Shown here piece by piece: positions 1-8,711 of a DNA stretch of 64,000 nucleotides. A program made the translations under genes and the position numbers. The DNA comes from Cutibacterium namnetense (GTDB lineage Bacteria; Actinomycetota; Actinomycetes; Propionibacteriales; Propionibacteriaceae): the NCBI RefSeq assembly GCF_001642025.1, contig NZ_LWHO01000013.1, forward strand, positions 1 to 64,000, written 5' to 3'. The stretch's first letter is position 1. Every line of letters begins with the position of its first letter. The notes beneath the pieces are model-generated. The model searched no databases, was not told the DNA's origin, and saw nothing but the letters and a program-made list of their open reading frames with translations.

Positions 1-275
1 CCTACTACACACTAGGGCCACGTTGACACTTCACACCAGATACAGACCAGCACCAACGCTCCTGCGCGAACCATCAACCACACTGTCAACACCACCACAG
101 TACCCCACTACCCCACCACCACGACACCCCCCAATCAGGGTGCCATCCGACGTCGCCTCAGTGCCTCGCCGTAGCCGAAGAGCTATCGGGAACGGGCCTG
201 ACCGCGATGGCAGTTTCCCTCCACCTCGGTCCAGCACATTTTTCTTGTCGCAACGGCCGACAAACTATCCCTGAC

Positions 276-944
276 TCATCGTGAGTTGAGGGCTTCGCGG
301 ACCCCGTCGTCGGTTCCTCCCAGAGTCGGTTCGCGGCGACTGACGACATCCCAGATCATTTTGAGCCGAGACCCGAATTCTCTCCCCAAGCCATACCACC
401 ACACGTCGTCGCGAGGTTGCCCGCGATCGGGGACGCCGACAGCGTCAAGCCCGGTCATCCGGCACGTTGCCAGCGCCCGCAGCTCGTGATACTCCTGCGT
501 GACGAGGATGGCCGAGTGAACGCCAAAAATACGACGGGCCCGCACACACGTGTCGTAGGTGTCAAATCCGGCTCGATCTGGCACGATCTTAGATGCCGGA
601 ATACCTTTAACACGTACCAGGTATTTCTTCATAGCCCCGGGCTCGTCATAGTAGCGTGTCCGGTTATCTCCTGAGACAAGGATGACTTTAGTCCGGCCAG
701 AAGAATACAGCGCGGCCGCAACGTCAAGGCGCGCCCTCAAATACGCCGACGGTTGACCCGACGGCAGTACCTGCGCCCCGAAGACGATGGTGACATCGTG
801 AGGGGGGACGGAATCAACGTCGTAGACCCGGCCATGGGACAACACTCCAGTCAGCGCCCACGGCCCCAGCAGCGCGACGAGAGCGACAAAGCACGACGAT
901 GCAATCACGGCACGAGCTGGGTGTCGAATCTTCACACTCAACAC
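276..944 (-). CDS. SanA/YdcF-like DUF218 membrane protein
   Basis: The 222-residue protein has one N-terminal membrane segment (about residues 13-35) followed by a DUF218 domain. Family landmarks are TIVFGAQVLPSGQPS, YLRARLDVA, a VSGDN loop, AMKKYLVRVKGIP and LVTQEYHELRA. DUF218 proteins such as E. coli SanA and YdcF are linked to envelope barrier function, but their chemistry is not settled, so the role here is inferred as envelope-associated. The start is a GTG; nearby in-frame TTG and GTG codons make the exact N-terminus uncertain. It lies downstream of pgi on the same strand, about 210 bases away, with no convincing terminator between them. Confidence 0.8.
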   Translation of the reverse strand: MLSVKIRHPARAVIASSCFVALVALLGPWALTGVLSHGRVYDVDSVPPHDVTIVFGAQVLPSGQPSAYLRARLDVAAALYSSGRTKVILVSGDNRTRYYDEPGAMKKYLVRVKGIPASKIVPDRAGFDTYDTCVRARRIFGVHSAILVTQEYHELRALATCRMTGLDAVGVPDRGQPRDDVWWYGLGREFGSRLKMIWDVVSRREPTLGGTDDGVREALNSR

Positions 945-1157
945 CTTATATTCCCCGACCTAAGCATGACGATCAATATCGAGATAATCCATGACTTACT
1001 AGATACCAATCGTTACTTCTTCATTGCAGGGAGATAGAACATTGCATCATGACCATAGCCCGGAAGAAATCTTCACGACCTATGAAAGTACAGTTTTTCA
1101 ATCCCTGGGCGTGGTGCTTGCCGGCATCGCTGCCGTCAAACACCACCCCAACTACGA

Positions 1158-2840
1158 TCACCGACGATGCTCGCGATACCACGTCACCAGGGACGCCGTT
1201 GACGAATCCTGAGATTCCAGGGCCTTGTCGTCTCCACTCACCGCGGGAGCGATCTGTAGCGCGAGCTTTTTACCCAACTCGACACCCCACTGGTCGAAGG
1301 AGTCGATACCCCAGACGGCACCCTGCACAAAAGTGATGTGCTCATAGAGGGCAATAAGCTCACCAAGCACCTTCGGGGATAGCTCGGGAGCCATGATCGA
1401 CGTCGTCGGGCGGTCGCCGGCAAAGACCCGAGCCGGCACAATGGCCTCGTCCGTGCCCTCGGCGCGCACCTCGTCGGCGGTCTTACCGAAAGCCAGGGCG
1501 GCCGTCTGGGCGAAAAAGTTACTCAGGAACAACTCGTGGACGTCAGTCTCGCCATCCTTGGTCGGATGGGCCGGGTTGGCCACCGCGATGAAATCTGCCG
1601 GAATGACGCGAGTCCCCTGGTGGATGAGCTGATAGAATGCGTGCTGACCGTTAGTGCCCGGCTCACCCCAGAAAATCTCACCGGTGCCGGTGGTCACTGC
1701 CGAGCCGTCCCAGCGCACCGACTTACCATTCGACTCCATAGTCAGCTGCTGCAAATAAGCCGGGAATCGGTGCAAGTACTGTGAATACGGAAGCACCGCA
1801 TGGGAATGGGCATCCCAGAAATTGGTGTACCAGACGTTGAGCAGGCCCATAAGCAACGGCACATTGCGCTCTGGCTCGACGGTGGCGAAGTGCTCGTCGA
1901 CGGCGTGAAATCCGGCCAGGAAGTCCTCGAAACCCTTCGGCCCGATCGCGACGGCAAGCGAAGTACCGACGGCGGAATCTACCGAGTACCGTCCGCCCAC
2001 CCAGCTCCAGAACCCGAAAGCGTTCACTGGGTCGATGCCGAACTCCTCAACCTTGTCCAGGGCCGTCGAGACGGCGACGAAGTGCTTGGCGACGGCGTCA
2101 CGTCGAGCCTGCTCGGTGTCGGCAATCGCACCGGCGCCGACCAGACCGTCAAGCAGCCACGCACGCACGCACCGGGCGTTCGTCAGGGTCTCCAGAGTGG
2201 TGAAGGTCTTGGAAGCAATAATGACCAGGGTCGTCTCGGGATCAAGATCAGCAGTCTTGACGGCGGCGTCGGTCGGGTCAATGTTGGAGATGAAGCGGCA
2301 CTCCAGACCGTCCTGGACGTAAGGCTTGAGGGCCTCGTAGGCCATCACGGGGCCCAGATCGGAGCCACCAATACCCACATTGACGACAGTGCGAATCGGC
2401 TTGCCGGTGGCTCCCTTCCACTCACCCGAACGCACCTTGTCTGCAAAGGCGTAAATCTTGTCGAGCACCTCGTGAACCTCAGCAACGGCGTCCTGCCCGT
2501 CAACATGCAGCTCGTCAGTGCGGGGGCGACGCAGCGCGGTATGGAGGACGGCGCGGTCCTCGGTGACGTTGATGTGCTCACCGGCGTACATCGCGTCACG
2601 GCGCTCGGTGACGCGAGTTTGCGCAGCCAGTTCGAGTAGAGCGTCACGAATCTCGTCGGTAAGGAGGTTCTTCGACAAATCGACGTGCAAGTCCGCGACG
2701 TCAAGGGTGTAGCGCTCAGCGCGGTGAGGGTCGGCGTCGAACAAACGGCGCAGCTTATGCGGCCCGTCAACGAAGCGGGACTTCAGGCCGGAGAGTGTGC
2801 CCCATGCGGGGGTGGACGTAGCGTCGATGGGAGTCTGCAT
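1158..2840 (-). CDS. pgi: Glucose-6-phosphate isomerase
   Basis: Interconverts glucose-6-phosphate and fructose-6-phosphate in cytosolic glycolysis and gluconeogenesis. The 560-residue protein carries the PGI signatures [19 protein letters not shown] and [16 protein letters not shown] (catalytic His), plus the sugar-phosphate loops [10 protein letters not shown] and IASKTFTT. The frame stays open to position 3446, but that extension runs antisense to the next gene and does not look like PGI. I therefore start at the ATG giving [13 protein letters not shown], which matches the usual family length; an ATG at 2885 giving MADDTSV is the alternative. It is divergent from the secreted protein gene at 2932. 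Confidence 0.95.
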   Translation of the reverse strand: MQTPIDATSTPAWGTLSGLKSRFVDGPHKLRRLFDADPHRAERYTLDVADLHVDLSKNLLTDEIRDALLELAAQTRVTERRDAMYAGEHINVTEDRAVLHTALRRPRTDELHVDGQDAVAEVHEVLDKIYAFADKVRSGEWKGATGKPIRTVVNVGIGGSDLGPVMAYEALKPYVQDGLECRFISNIDPTDAAVKTADLDPETTLVIIASKTFTTLETLTNARCVRAWLLDGLVGAGAIADTEQARRDAVAKHFVAVSTALDKVEEFGIDPVNAFGFWSWVGGRYSVDSAVGTSLAVAIGPKGFEDFLAGFHAVDEHFATVEPERNVPLLMGLLNVWYTNFWDAHSHAVLPYSQYLHRFPAYLQQLTMESNGKSVRWDGSAVTTGTGEIFWGEPGTNGQHAFYQLIHQGTRVIPADFIAVANPAHPTKDGETDVHELFLSNFFAQTAALAFGKTADEVRAEGTDEAIVPARVFAGDRPTTSIMAPELSPKVLGELIALYEHITFVQGAVWGIDSFDQWGVELGKKLALQIAPAVSGDDKALESQDSSTASLVTWYREHRR

Positions 2841-2931
2841 GACCCCAAGCCTAGGAGATAGGGCGACACTCGTGTCGTCAGCCATCGAGCCGCTTCGCCT
2901 ATCATGTTCGCGATCGACCAAAGGAGGACGC

Positions 2932-4026
2932 GTGAGCGTGAAGTATCGCCGGGCTCTGGCCCTGACGTCGGTTCTCGTCATCTCGACGTCGATCCTGACC
3001 CCGCCGGTGTGCCCTACGCCCACGCCTCGGTCGGTTTCGGTGGCCCATGCTGCGCCCCCAGGAGCCCCGCCTCCTGGCGACCTGACGATGAGCGCGTCCC
3101 TCAGCCCGTCGGGCACCGTGCAGGTCAAAGGGGCATTGCGAACCCAAACCAAGCAACCGGTTTCAAGGGCCCTCATCAACCTGACGGTAGACGGAAAGCC
3201 CCTTGCCGTCGGCGTGACACACGACAACGGGGCGTGGTCTGGCACTTTCCGGTTATTTCCCGCTATGCACGCTGGTGCCCACGAGTTGTCCGCCACCTTC
3301 GACGGCGCCGAGGGGGTCGGGGCAGCCTCAACAAACGGCACCTTCTCAATCGCCGCCCAGCCGACTGTCCTCACCGCAGCCGTGAACCCGACGACCGCCA
3401 CCCCGGGAGCATTACTCAACGTCAGCGGAACAGTAACCCTTCCCATTCACCGGCGGGTCGCCGACAGGCAAGTGGCGATTCTGCTCGGCACGGACGGCCA
3501 GGCGGCACTAACAACCCCCACCGACTCCCAGGGCAATTATCAAGCCGCGTTCCAGGTGCCGCTGGACGCCCCAAACGGCCCCCTCACGGTAACGGTCAAG
3601 CTGGTCGATTCTCGGTATGGAGTCTCGCAACGGACGGTAACGGTGCAGGTAAAACCGGCCAGCCCAAGTCCCAGCCCGGCTCCTACTCCAACACCTACCC
3701 CCTCCCCGACACCAACCAGCGTGACTCCCACCCCGACTCCGTCACCCAGCACCAACACCCCGGCCGCCACTAATGCCAGTGGGGAATCCCCAGACGGCCG
3801 GATCCCTCAGACATCGTCCAGTCCCGTTCCAATAGCGCAGCGCAGCGTCCTGGAAGCCTTCGGCGGGCGCAAGCCGGTTCTCACCCTCGCGGGAGTCATT
3901 GGGGTTCTGCTACTTGGTGCCCTCCTCGGCTCTTTGACCCGTCGGCGCGGCGGCAGCGACCGCTCCGGTAACGAGGGGGACGGCAACTCCCTCTTCGACG
4001 ACTGGGATAGCCCGAACCGGCGCTAA
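2932..4026 (+). CDS. Secreted, membrane-anchored Ig-like domain protein with Pro/Thr/Ser stalk
   Basis: The 364-residue protein starts at a GTG just downstream of AAGGAGGA. It has a signal peptide with a likely cleavage after AHA (about residue 40), then two beta-rich modules resembling bacterial Ig-like or carboxypeptidase-regulatory folds ([33 protein letters not shown]). A low-complexity [17 protein letters not shown] stalk of about 45 residues follows, then a C-terminal hydrophobic helix ([17 protein letters not shown]) and a basic tail RRRGG. This layout suggests a surface protein held in the membrane by its C-terminus and crossing the wall through the Pro-rich stalk. No enzymatic motif is visible. 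The Pro-rich repeat could vary in length between strains. Confidence 0.8.
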   Translation: MSVKYRRALALTSVLVISTSILTPPVCPTPTPRSVSVAHAAPPGAPPPGDLTMSASLSPSGTVQVKGALRTQTKQPVSRALINLTVDGKPLAVGVTHDNGAWSGTFRLFPAMHAGAHELSATFDGAEGVGAASTNGTFSIAAQPTVLTAAVNPTTATPGALLNVSGTVTLPIHRRVADRQVAILLGTDGQAALTTPTDSQGNYQAAFQVPLDAPNGPLTVTVKLVDSRYGVSQRTVTVQVKPASPSPSPAPTPTPTPSPTPTSVTPTPTPSPSTNTPAATNASGESPDGRIPQTSSSPVPIAQRSVLEAFGGRKPVLTLAGVIGVLLLGALLGSLTRRRGGSDRSGNEGDGNSLFDDWDSPNRR

Positions 4027-4077
4027 AGATGCCAACGGGCGACGCACAATCCTAGAAACGATCAAATTCAGGCGCGA

Positions 4078-4743
4078 TCAGGCGTCTGCATCGGCAACAA
4101 CCTGCAAAACCGAACGGCAACGCTCACGCAGGGCTGAGACGATACCGTCGTCACAAGCATCCCCGACGAGGACGTCGTCAAGACAGACGGCAAGGGCACC
4201 TGCGGCCAGCCAGCGTCGCAGCGCATAGGAGCCGACGCCACCGCGCGGAATGAGGGCAGCCCCGGGAGCCATCCGGGTGAGAATATCGCCGTAGCTAGCC
4301 GAACCCATGTCGGCCGGGGCAACTTGGACGGCGTCAGCACCAGCACCCCAGGCAGCCCGTACCTCACTAGGGGTCAACGCATCGGGGGCGGCGGGGATAC
4401 CAGCCTGACGCAGCGCATCGAGAACCTCACGGCTTGCGGCCACCGGGAGGGCGAAAGCGATCTTGTCGTCAGCGAGCCCCTGGACGTCTTCGACAGTCAT
4501 CACGCCGTGGACACCAATGACGGCGCGACGGCGGTAAATCTTGAGCACGGCACGACGACGCTCAGCATCGGCAACTGGGAGGGTGAAAACGCGCACCTTC
4601 TCCTGAATCATCGCCTCAACAGGGGCCATGAGATTAGCGGCGGGAACGTCAGGAAGTACCGCGATAATCTTCGACGCCACCACTTCGTCGGGGAAAGACA
4701 GTCGATCGTCAATGCGGCCAGAATCGTCAACCTCTGCGCTCAT
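4078..4743 (-). CDS. KDPG aldolase-fold protein lacking catalytic residues
   Basis: The 221-residue protein aligns through the whole TIM barrel of 2-keto-3-deoxy-6-phosphogluconate aldolase (Eda). The strands are IIAVLPDVPAANLMAPVEAM, RVFTLPV, RAVIGVHGVMTVEDVQGL, GIPAAPDALTPSEVRAAW, ADAVQVAPAD and LIPRGGVGSYALRRWLAAGA. In Eda the Schiff-base lysine lies in the strand read LKFFPAE; here it is VQVAPAD, with Gln in place of Lys. The acid/base Glu of VLEVTLRT is also replaced (VFTLPV). The phosphate-binding GG loop survives. It is therefore probably not an aldolase; a sensor or another phosphosugar-binding role is possible but speculative. It is a single gene divergent from dps. Confidence 0.75.
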   Translation of the reverse strand: MSAEVDDSGRIDDRLSFPDEVVASKIIAVLPDVPAANLMAPVEAMIQEKVRVFTLPVADAERRRAVLKIYRRRAVIGVHGVMTVEDVQGLADDKIAFALPVAASREVLDALRQAGIPAAPDALTPSEVRAAWGAGADAVQVAPADMGSASYGDILTRMAPGAALIPRGGVGSYALRRWLAAGALAVCLDDVLVGDACDDGIVSALRERCRSVLQVVADADA

Positions 4744-4910
4744 AGGTCACATCATGCCCGATGCGGGCACCTAGCCGACACAAAGAGCGCCCAACACTCG
4801 ACCACCCACATTTTTCGTACCTGGGATGGAATAACACAAGCCCGGCCCGTGTTGCCCTGTATGTACGCCGGTGGCCGGCGCTTGGCCACCACGAACGAAG
4901 GAGATGTCCC

Positions 4911-5441
4911 ATGGCTAACACCGTGAATGTTCCGAATCCTGCTGGACAGACCACTACCAAGCTTGAGAATGCCGAGTCCGGTTTCAAAGCCTCCGAAACC
5001 CTCGCCGCGAACCTTCAAAAGGTTCTCGTTGACTTCATCGCGTTGGAGCTAGTCGGCAAGCATGCCCACTGGAATATCGTCGGCCCCAACTTCCGTGACC
5101 TCCACCTCAACCTCGACGAGGTCGTCGGGATTGCCCGTGAGGGTGCCGATGAGGTCGCTGAGCGTATGCGCGCCCTACACGCCTCCCCGGACGGTCGCCC
5201 CGCAGTGGTGGCCGCCAACAACACTCTGCCCGAATCCCCACACGGTGAAGTGCTGACCCACGACGCCATCAAGGTCATCACTGCCTCGATCGAGGCTGTG
5301 ACCGGCACTATGCGTGAGGTCCATGATCAGATTGACGATGAGGACCCCACCTCCGCTGACATCCTGCACGGGTTCATCCAGCAGCTGGAGCAGCAGGCGT
5401 GGTTCATCAGCGCTGAAACTCGTACCCCCACTGCTCGCTGA
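4911..5441 (+). CDS. dps: Dps-family ferritin-like DNA-binding/starvation protein
   Basis: A 176-residue member of the Dps family, which forms 12-mers that oxidise and store iron and protect DNA from peroxide. The ferroxidase signature KHAHWNIVGPNFRDLHLNLDE is intact, with the two His and the Asp/Glu ligands used at the subunit interface. A later helix, QLEQQAWFISAET, is typical of the C-terminus. The start is ATG with GAAGGAG eight bases upstream. A polar tail of about 25 residues (VNVPNPAGQTTTKLENAESG) precedes the four-helix bundle and could contact DNA. It is monocistronic, closed by a strong hairpin at 5473-5511. Confidence 0.93.
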   Translation: MANTVNVPNPAGQTTTKLENAESGFKASETLAANLQKVLVDFIALELVGKHAHWNIVGPNFRDLHLNLDEVVGIAREGADEVAERMRALHASPDGRPAVVAANNTLPESPHGEVLTHDAIKVITASIEAVTGTMREVHDQIDDEDPTSADILHGFIQQLEQQAWFISAETRTPTAR

Positions 5442-5472
5442 TTCAGCGGCCTAGACGCAATCCATCGTTCAA

Positions 5473-5511
5473 CGCACTGCGGGTCCCGATCGCCTTGGGG
5501 CCCGCAGTGCG
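5473..5511 (+). terminator. Hairpin terminator after dps
   Basis: The arms CGCACTGCGGGTCCC and GGGGCCCGCAGTGCG pair over 15 bases with one mismatch around a loop of about nine bases. It lies 31 bases past the dps stop. There is no long T-run, as is common for high-GC terminators. Confidence 0.75.
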
Positions 5512-5593
5512 CATTTGCACCGCCAAACTCGTCGGAGGTCCCCACTACATTAGGCGCAGTCCCTCTTGAACCGTCCAACCCCAAGGAGACACC

Positions 5594-8185
5594 GTGCGAC
5601 TGGCTGAGGCCCTTGACGACATAGTCGACGGTCGCGCCCCCGTCACCACCGACCGTGGGGAGCGTCAACCGGGCTGGGACTCCCCCGGGGCTCGTCCCCT
5701 CGACGCCGACATGGCACTAGACCACATCGAACGCGCCGTCGCCGCCGACTCCATCTCGATGTATGAACACCAGGAAGAGGCGATACTGGAAATCCTGTCG
5801 GGAAACCACGTCATCGTCACTACCCCGACCGGATCTGGGAAGTCCCTCATCGCCACCGCCGCCCACTTCGCGTGCGTTGCAGCCGGCGGACGCTCCTACT
5901 ACACCGCGCCTATCAAAGCGCTCGTCAGCGAGAAGTTCTTTAGCTTGTGCGAGGTCTTCGGAGCCGCCAACGTCGGTATGGTCACCGGGGATGCCTCGGT
6001 CAACGCCGACGCCCCCATCATCTGCTGCACCGCCGAAATCCTCGCCAACATCGCTCTGCGCGAGGGCCATCACGCCATGGTCGACCAGATCGTCATGGAT
6101 GAGTTCCATTTCATCGGCGACCCCGACCGCGGCTGGGCCTGGCAAGTGCCACTGTCTGAGCTTCCTCAGGCTCAACAAATCATTATGAGTGCCACCCTCG
6201 GTGACGTCTCCGACCTCTCCGCCAGCCTGACGACCGCCACCGGGCGCCCCACCAGCGTCATTACCGGGGTGGTCCGGCCCGTTCCGCTGGAATACTCGTG
6301 GTCCATGAAGCCCGACCACGAGGCCATCGAGGAACTCGTAGCCGAGCAGAAGGCGCCGGTTTACATCGTCCACCCTTCCCAAAAGCAGGCCGTGGAACGC
6401 GCCCAGTCCATGACGTCGATGAAACTGGTAAGCACCGAGGAACGTCACGCCATCGCCGCCGAAATCGCCGATTTCCATTTCGCCAAAGGGTTCGGATCGA
6501 CGGTGCGCAAGTTCATCACCGCCGGGATCGGCGTCCACCATGCTGGGATGCTGCCAAAATACCGCCGCCTCGTCGAGACTCTCGCCCAGCAGGGCAAACT
6601 CAAAGTCATCTGCGGCACCGACACCCTCGGCGTCGGGATCAATGTGCCGATCCGAACCGTCATGTTCACATCCCTGACAAAGTTTGACGGCCGACGCACC
6701 CGCGTCCTCAAGTCCCGCGAGTTCCACCAAATCGCTGGGCGAGCTGGACGCGCCGGATTCGACACCGTCGGCTACGTCGTCGCGCAGGCACCCGAGCACG
6801 TCATCGCCAATCAGAAGGCCCTTGCCAAAGCCGGTGACGACCCCAAGAAGCGCCGCAAGGTACAGCGCCACAAGCCACCAGAGGGATTCGTCAACTACTC
6901 CGAGGAAACCTTCACTAAGCTCATCGAATCAACCCCGGAGACCCTCCATGCCCGCATGAAAATCACCGAGGCGATGCTGCTCAACCTGCTGCAACGTGAC
7001 GAAGACACCGCGCGGGCCGTCCAGCACCTCATCGATGCTTGCACCCCGGTCGTCGCCGAGCGGCGCCGTCTCTACCGCCGAGCCGTGCAGATCGGGCTGT
7101 CCCTGCTGCGCTCCGAGGTCGTCCATCGCCTCGACGAACCCACCCCCGGGGGACGCCGATTTGCCATGAACGAGGCGCTGCAGGACGACTTCGCCCTCAA
7201 CCAGCCGCTTTCGGCCTTCGCCAGCGAAGCCGTCGCGACCCTCGACCCGGATTCCCCTAGCCACGCTCTTGATGTCGTCAGTGTCATCGAAGCTACCCTC
7301 GACAACCCGATGACCGTCCTCATCGCTCAACAGCACGCCGCTCGCGGCGAGGCCATCGCGCGGATGAAGGAAGACGGCTACGACTACGAAGATCGCATGG
7401 CCGCCGTCGAGGAGATTGAGTGGCCCCGCCCCCTCGAGGACACCCTGAACGCCCTGTTCGACATCTTCGCCCCGAGCCACCCATGGGTCTGCGCCGACGC
7501 TCTGCAACCCAAGTCCGTGGTGCGTGACATGTACGAACGCGCCATGACTTTTGGCGAGTTCTGCGCACACTACAAGGTGCAACGCAGCGAGGGGCTCGTG
7601 CTGCGCTATCTCACTGACGCCTACCGGGCGCTGCGCCAGACAGTGCCCGAATCCGAGCGCACCGACGAACTCAGTGACGTCATCTCGTGGCTCGGCGAGG
7701 TTGTCCGCTCCACCGATTCCTCCCTCATTGACGAGTGGGAGGAACTTACCCATCCCCTCGACGAGGAAGCCGAGGAGGTCCGCCCGGTGCGCACCTTCAC
7801 CTCCAATCAGCGAGCCTTCACCGTCATGGTGCGCAATGCGATGTTCCGCAAGGTCATCCTGGCTGCCGACGACGACTTCGAAGCCTTGGGAGCTCTCGAG
7901 CCCGAGGGCTCAGCCATGACGACCACCGCTTGGGAGGACACTCTCGGCGACTACTGGGACGAGCACGACGAGATCAACGACGGGTCTGACGCCCGCGCCC
8001 CGGGGCTCTTCATGATCGAAAACGAGTCGGGACGACGCGACCGCCGGATCTGGCTAGTTCGTCAGATTATCGACGACCCAGCCGGCAACCACGACTGGTC
8101 AATCACCGCGACCGTTGACCTTGACGAGTGTGACGACGCCGATGACCTGGTGCTGCGTACCAGAGCTTTCACTCGACAAGACTGA
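5594..8185 (+). CDS. DEAD/DEAH-box superfamily 2 helicase with DUF3516
   Basis: The 863-residue protein starts at a GTG eight bases after AAGGAG. The N-terminal half is an SF2 helicase core: Walker A TPTGSGKS, motif Ia YYTAPIKALVSEKF, motif II DEFH, motif III MSATLG, motif V GTDTLGVGINVP and motif VI QIAGRAGRAGF. The C-terminal 400 or so residues match the actinobacterial DUF3516 extension. The core resembles Ski2/HelY-type RNA helicases, so a role in RNA processing or repair is plausible but not demonstrated. It ends only ten bases from the convergent nrdG stop, with no hairpin between them. Confidence 0.92.
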   Translation: MRLAEALDDIVDGRAPVTTDRGERQPGWDSPGARPLDADMALDHIERAVAADSISMYEHQEEAILEILSGNHVIVTTPTGSGKSLIATAAHFACVAAGGRSYYTAPIKALVSEKFFSLCEVFGAANVGMVTGDASVNADAPIICCTAEILANIALREGHHAMVDQIVMDEFHFIGDPDRGWAWQVPLSELPQAQQIIMSATLGDVSDLSASLTTATGRPTSVITGVVRPVPLEYSWSMKPDHEAIEELVAEQKAPVYIVHPSQKQAVERAQSMTSMKLVSTEERHAIAAEIADFHFAKGFGSTVRKFITAGIGVHHAGMLPKYRRLVETLAQQGKLKVICGTDTLGVGINVPIRTVMFTSLTKFDGRRTRVLKSREFHQIAGRAGRAGFDTVGYVVAQAPEHVIANQKALAKAGDDPKKRRKVQRHKPPEGFVNYSEETFTKLIESTPETLHARMKITEAMLLNLLQRDEDTARAVQHLIDACTPVVAERRRLYRRAVQIGLSLLRSEVVHRLDEPTPGGRRFAMNEALQDDFALNQPLSAFASEAVATLDPDSPSHALDVVSVIEATLDNPMTVLIAQQHAARGEAIARMKEDGYDYEDRMAAVEEIEWPRPLEDTLNALFDIFAPSHPWVCADALQPKSVVRDMYERAMTFGEFCAHYKVQRSEGLVLRYLTDAYRALRQTVPESERTDELSDVISWLGEVVRSTDSSLIDEWEELTHPLDEEAEEVRPVRTFTSNQRAFTVMVRNAMFRKVILAADDDFEALGALEPEGSAMTTTAWEDTLGDYWDEHDEINDGSDARAPGLFMIENESGRRDRRIWLVRQIIDDPAGNHDWSITATVDLDECDDADDLVLRTRAFTRQD

Positions 8186-8195
8186 CGTTCCCAGG

Positions 8196-8711
8196 TCACC
8201 GCACGCTGCCCGTTCTATCCACCCATTCCACCGCGTGTCCGGCCCGCAGGGTGGCAGGCATGTCGATCAACCGCTGGTTACTGCTACCCCGCCACGGCAC
8301 GGTGAGGGTGCGGTGGGCCAGCTGGAAAGGGCCGTCAACCAAGACGTCAATTTGGCCCAGCATGTCGGCCAATTCGGCATCACAACGCGCTTGCCTTAGC
8401 AACGCTTCGACGGTGTATCCGGACCACGCCCAGACATCCCATTTAAGGTCGCGGGCAGCCCTGGCTAATCGTGCGCAGTCAGCAGGTTGGCGGCTCGCTT
8501 CGCCCCCGGACAGTGTCAGCCCCGAAGCCAGCACCGACGATCTCATGGCGTCGATGATCTCCTCGACGTCGACGTGGCGCCCCCCGCAGGGGTCCCAGGT
8601 GCCGGGGTTCTGGCACCCAGGACACTGCAGCGGGCATCCTTGGGCAAAGACCGTGAAGCGGATTCCGGGGCCGTCAACGATCGACTCCGATTCGATTCCG
8701 GCGATCCTCAT
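8196..8711 (-). CDS. nrdG: Anaerobic ribonucleotide reductase activating protein (radical SAM)
   Basis: The 171-residue radical-SAM activase uses an iron-sulphur cluster and S-adenosylmethionine to install the glycyl radical on NrdD. The cluster motif is GCPLQCPGCQN (C-x3-C-x2-C), preceded by the typical GPGIRFTVFAQG. LSGGEASRQP is the SAM-contacting GGE motif, followed by WAWSGYT. Its ATG overlaps the nrdD stop by four bases (ATGA), so the two genes are translationally coupled, and both lie behind the cobalamin riboswitch at 11145-11312. Confidence 0.95.
   Translation of the reverse strand: MRIAGIESESIVDGPGIRFTVFAQGCPLQCPGCQNPGTWDPCGGRHVDVEEIIDAMRSSVLASGLTLSGGEASRQPADCARLARAARDLKWDVWAWSGYTVEALLRQARCDAELADMLGQIDVLVDGPFQLAHRTLTVPWRGSSNQRLIDMPATLRAGHAVEWVDRTGSVR

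Noticed and set aside
1800-2639. 279-codon plus-strand frame inside pgi
   Set aside because: It is antisense to strongly conserved pgi sequence and shows no domain.
2841-3446. N-terminal extension of pgi to 762 residues
   Set aside because: It would run antisense through the divergent secreted-protein gene and is unlike any glucose-6-phosphate isomerase.
3660-3770. Pro/Thr/Ser-rich tract as a mobile repeat
   Set aside because: It is in frame and fits a wall-spanning stalk of a surface protein.
5717-6871. 384-codon minus-strand open frame
   Set aside because: It is fully antisense to the helicase gene, Gly/Asp-rich, with no family motifs; a by-product of high-GC codon usage.
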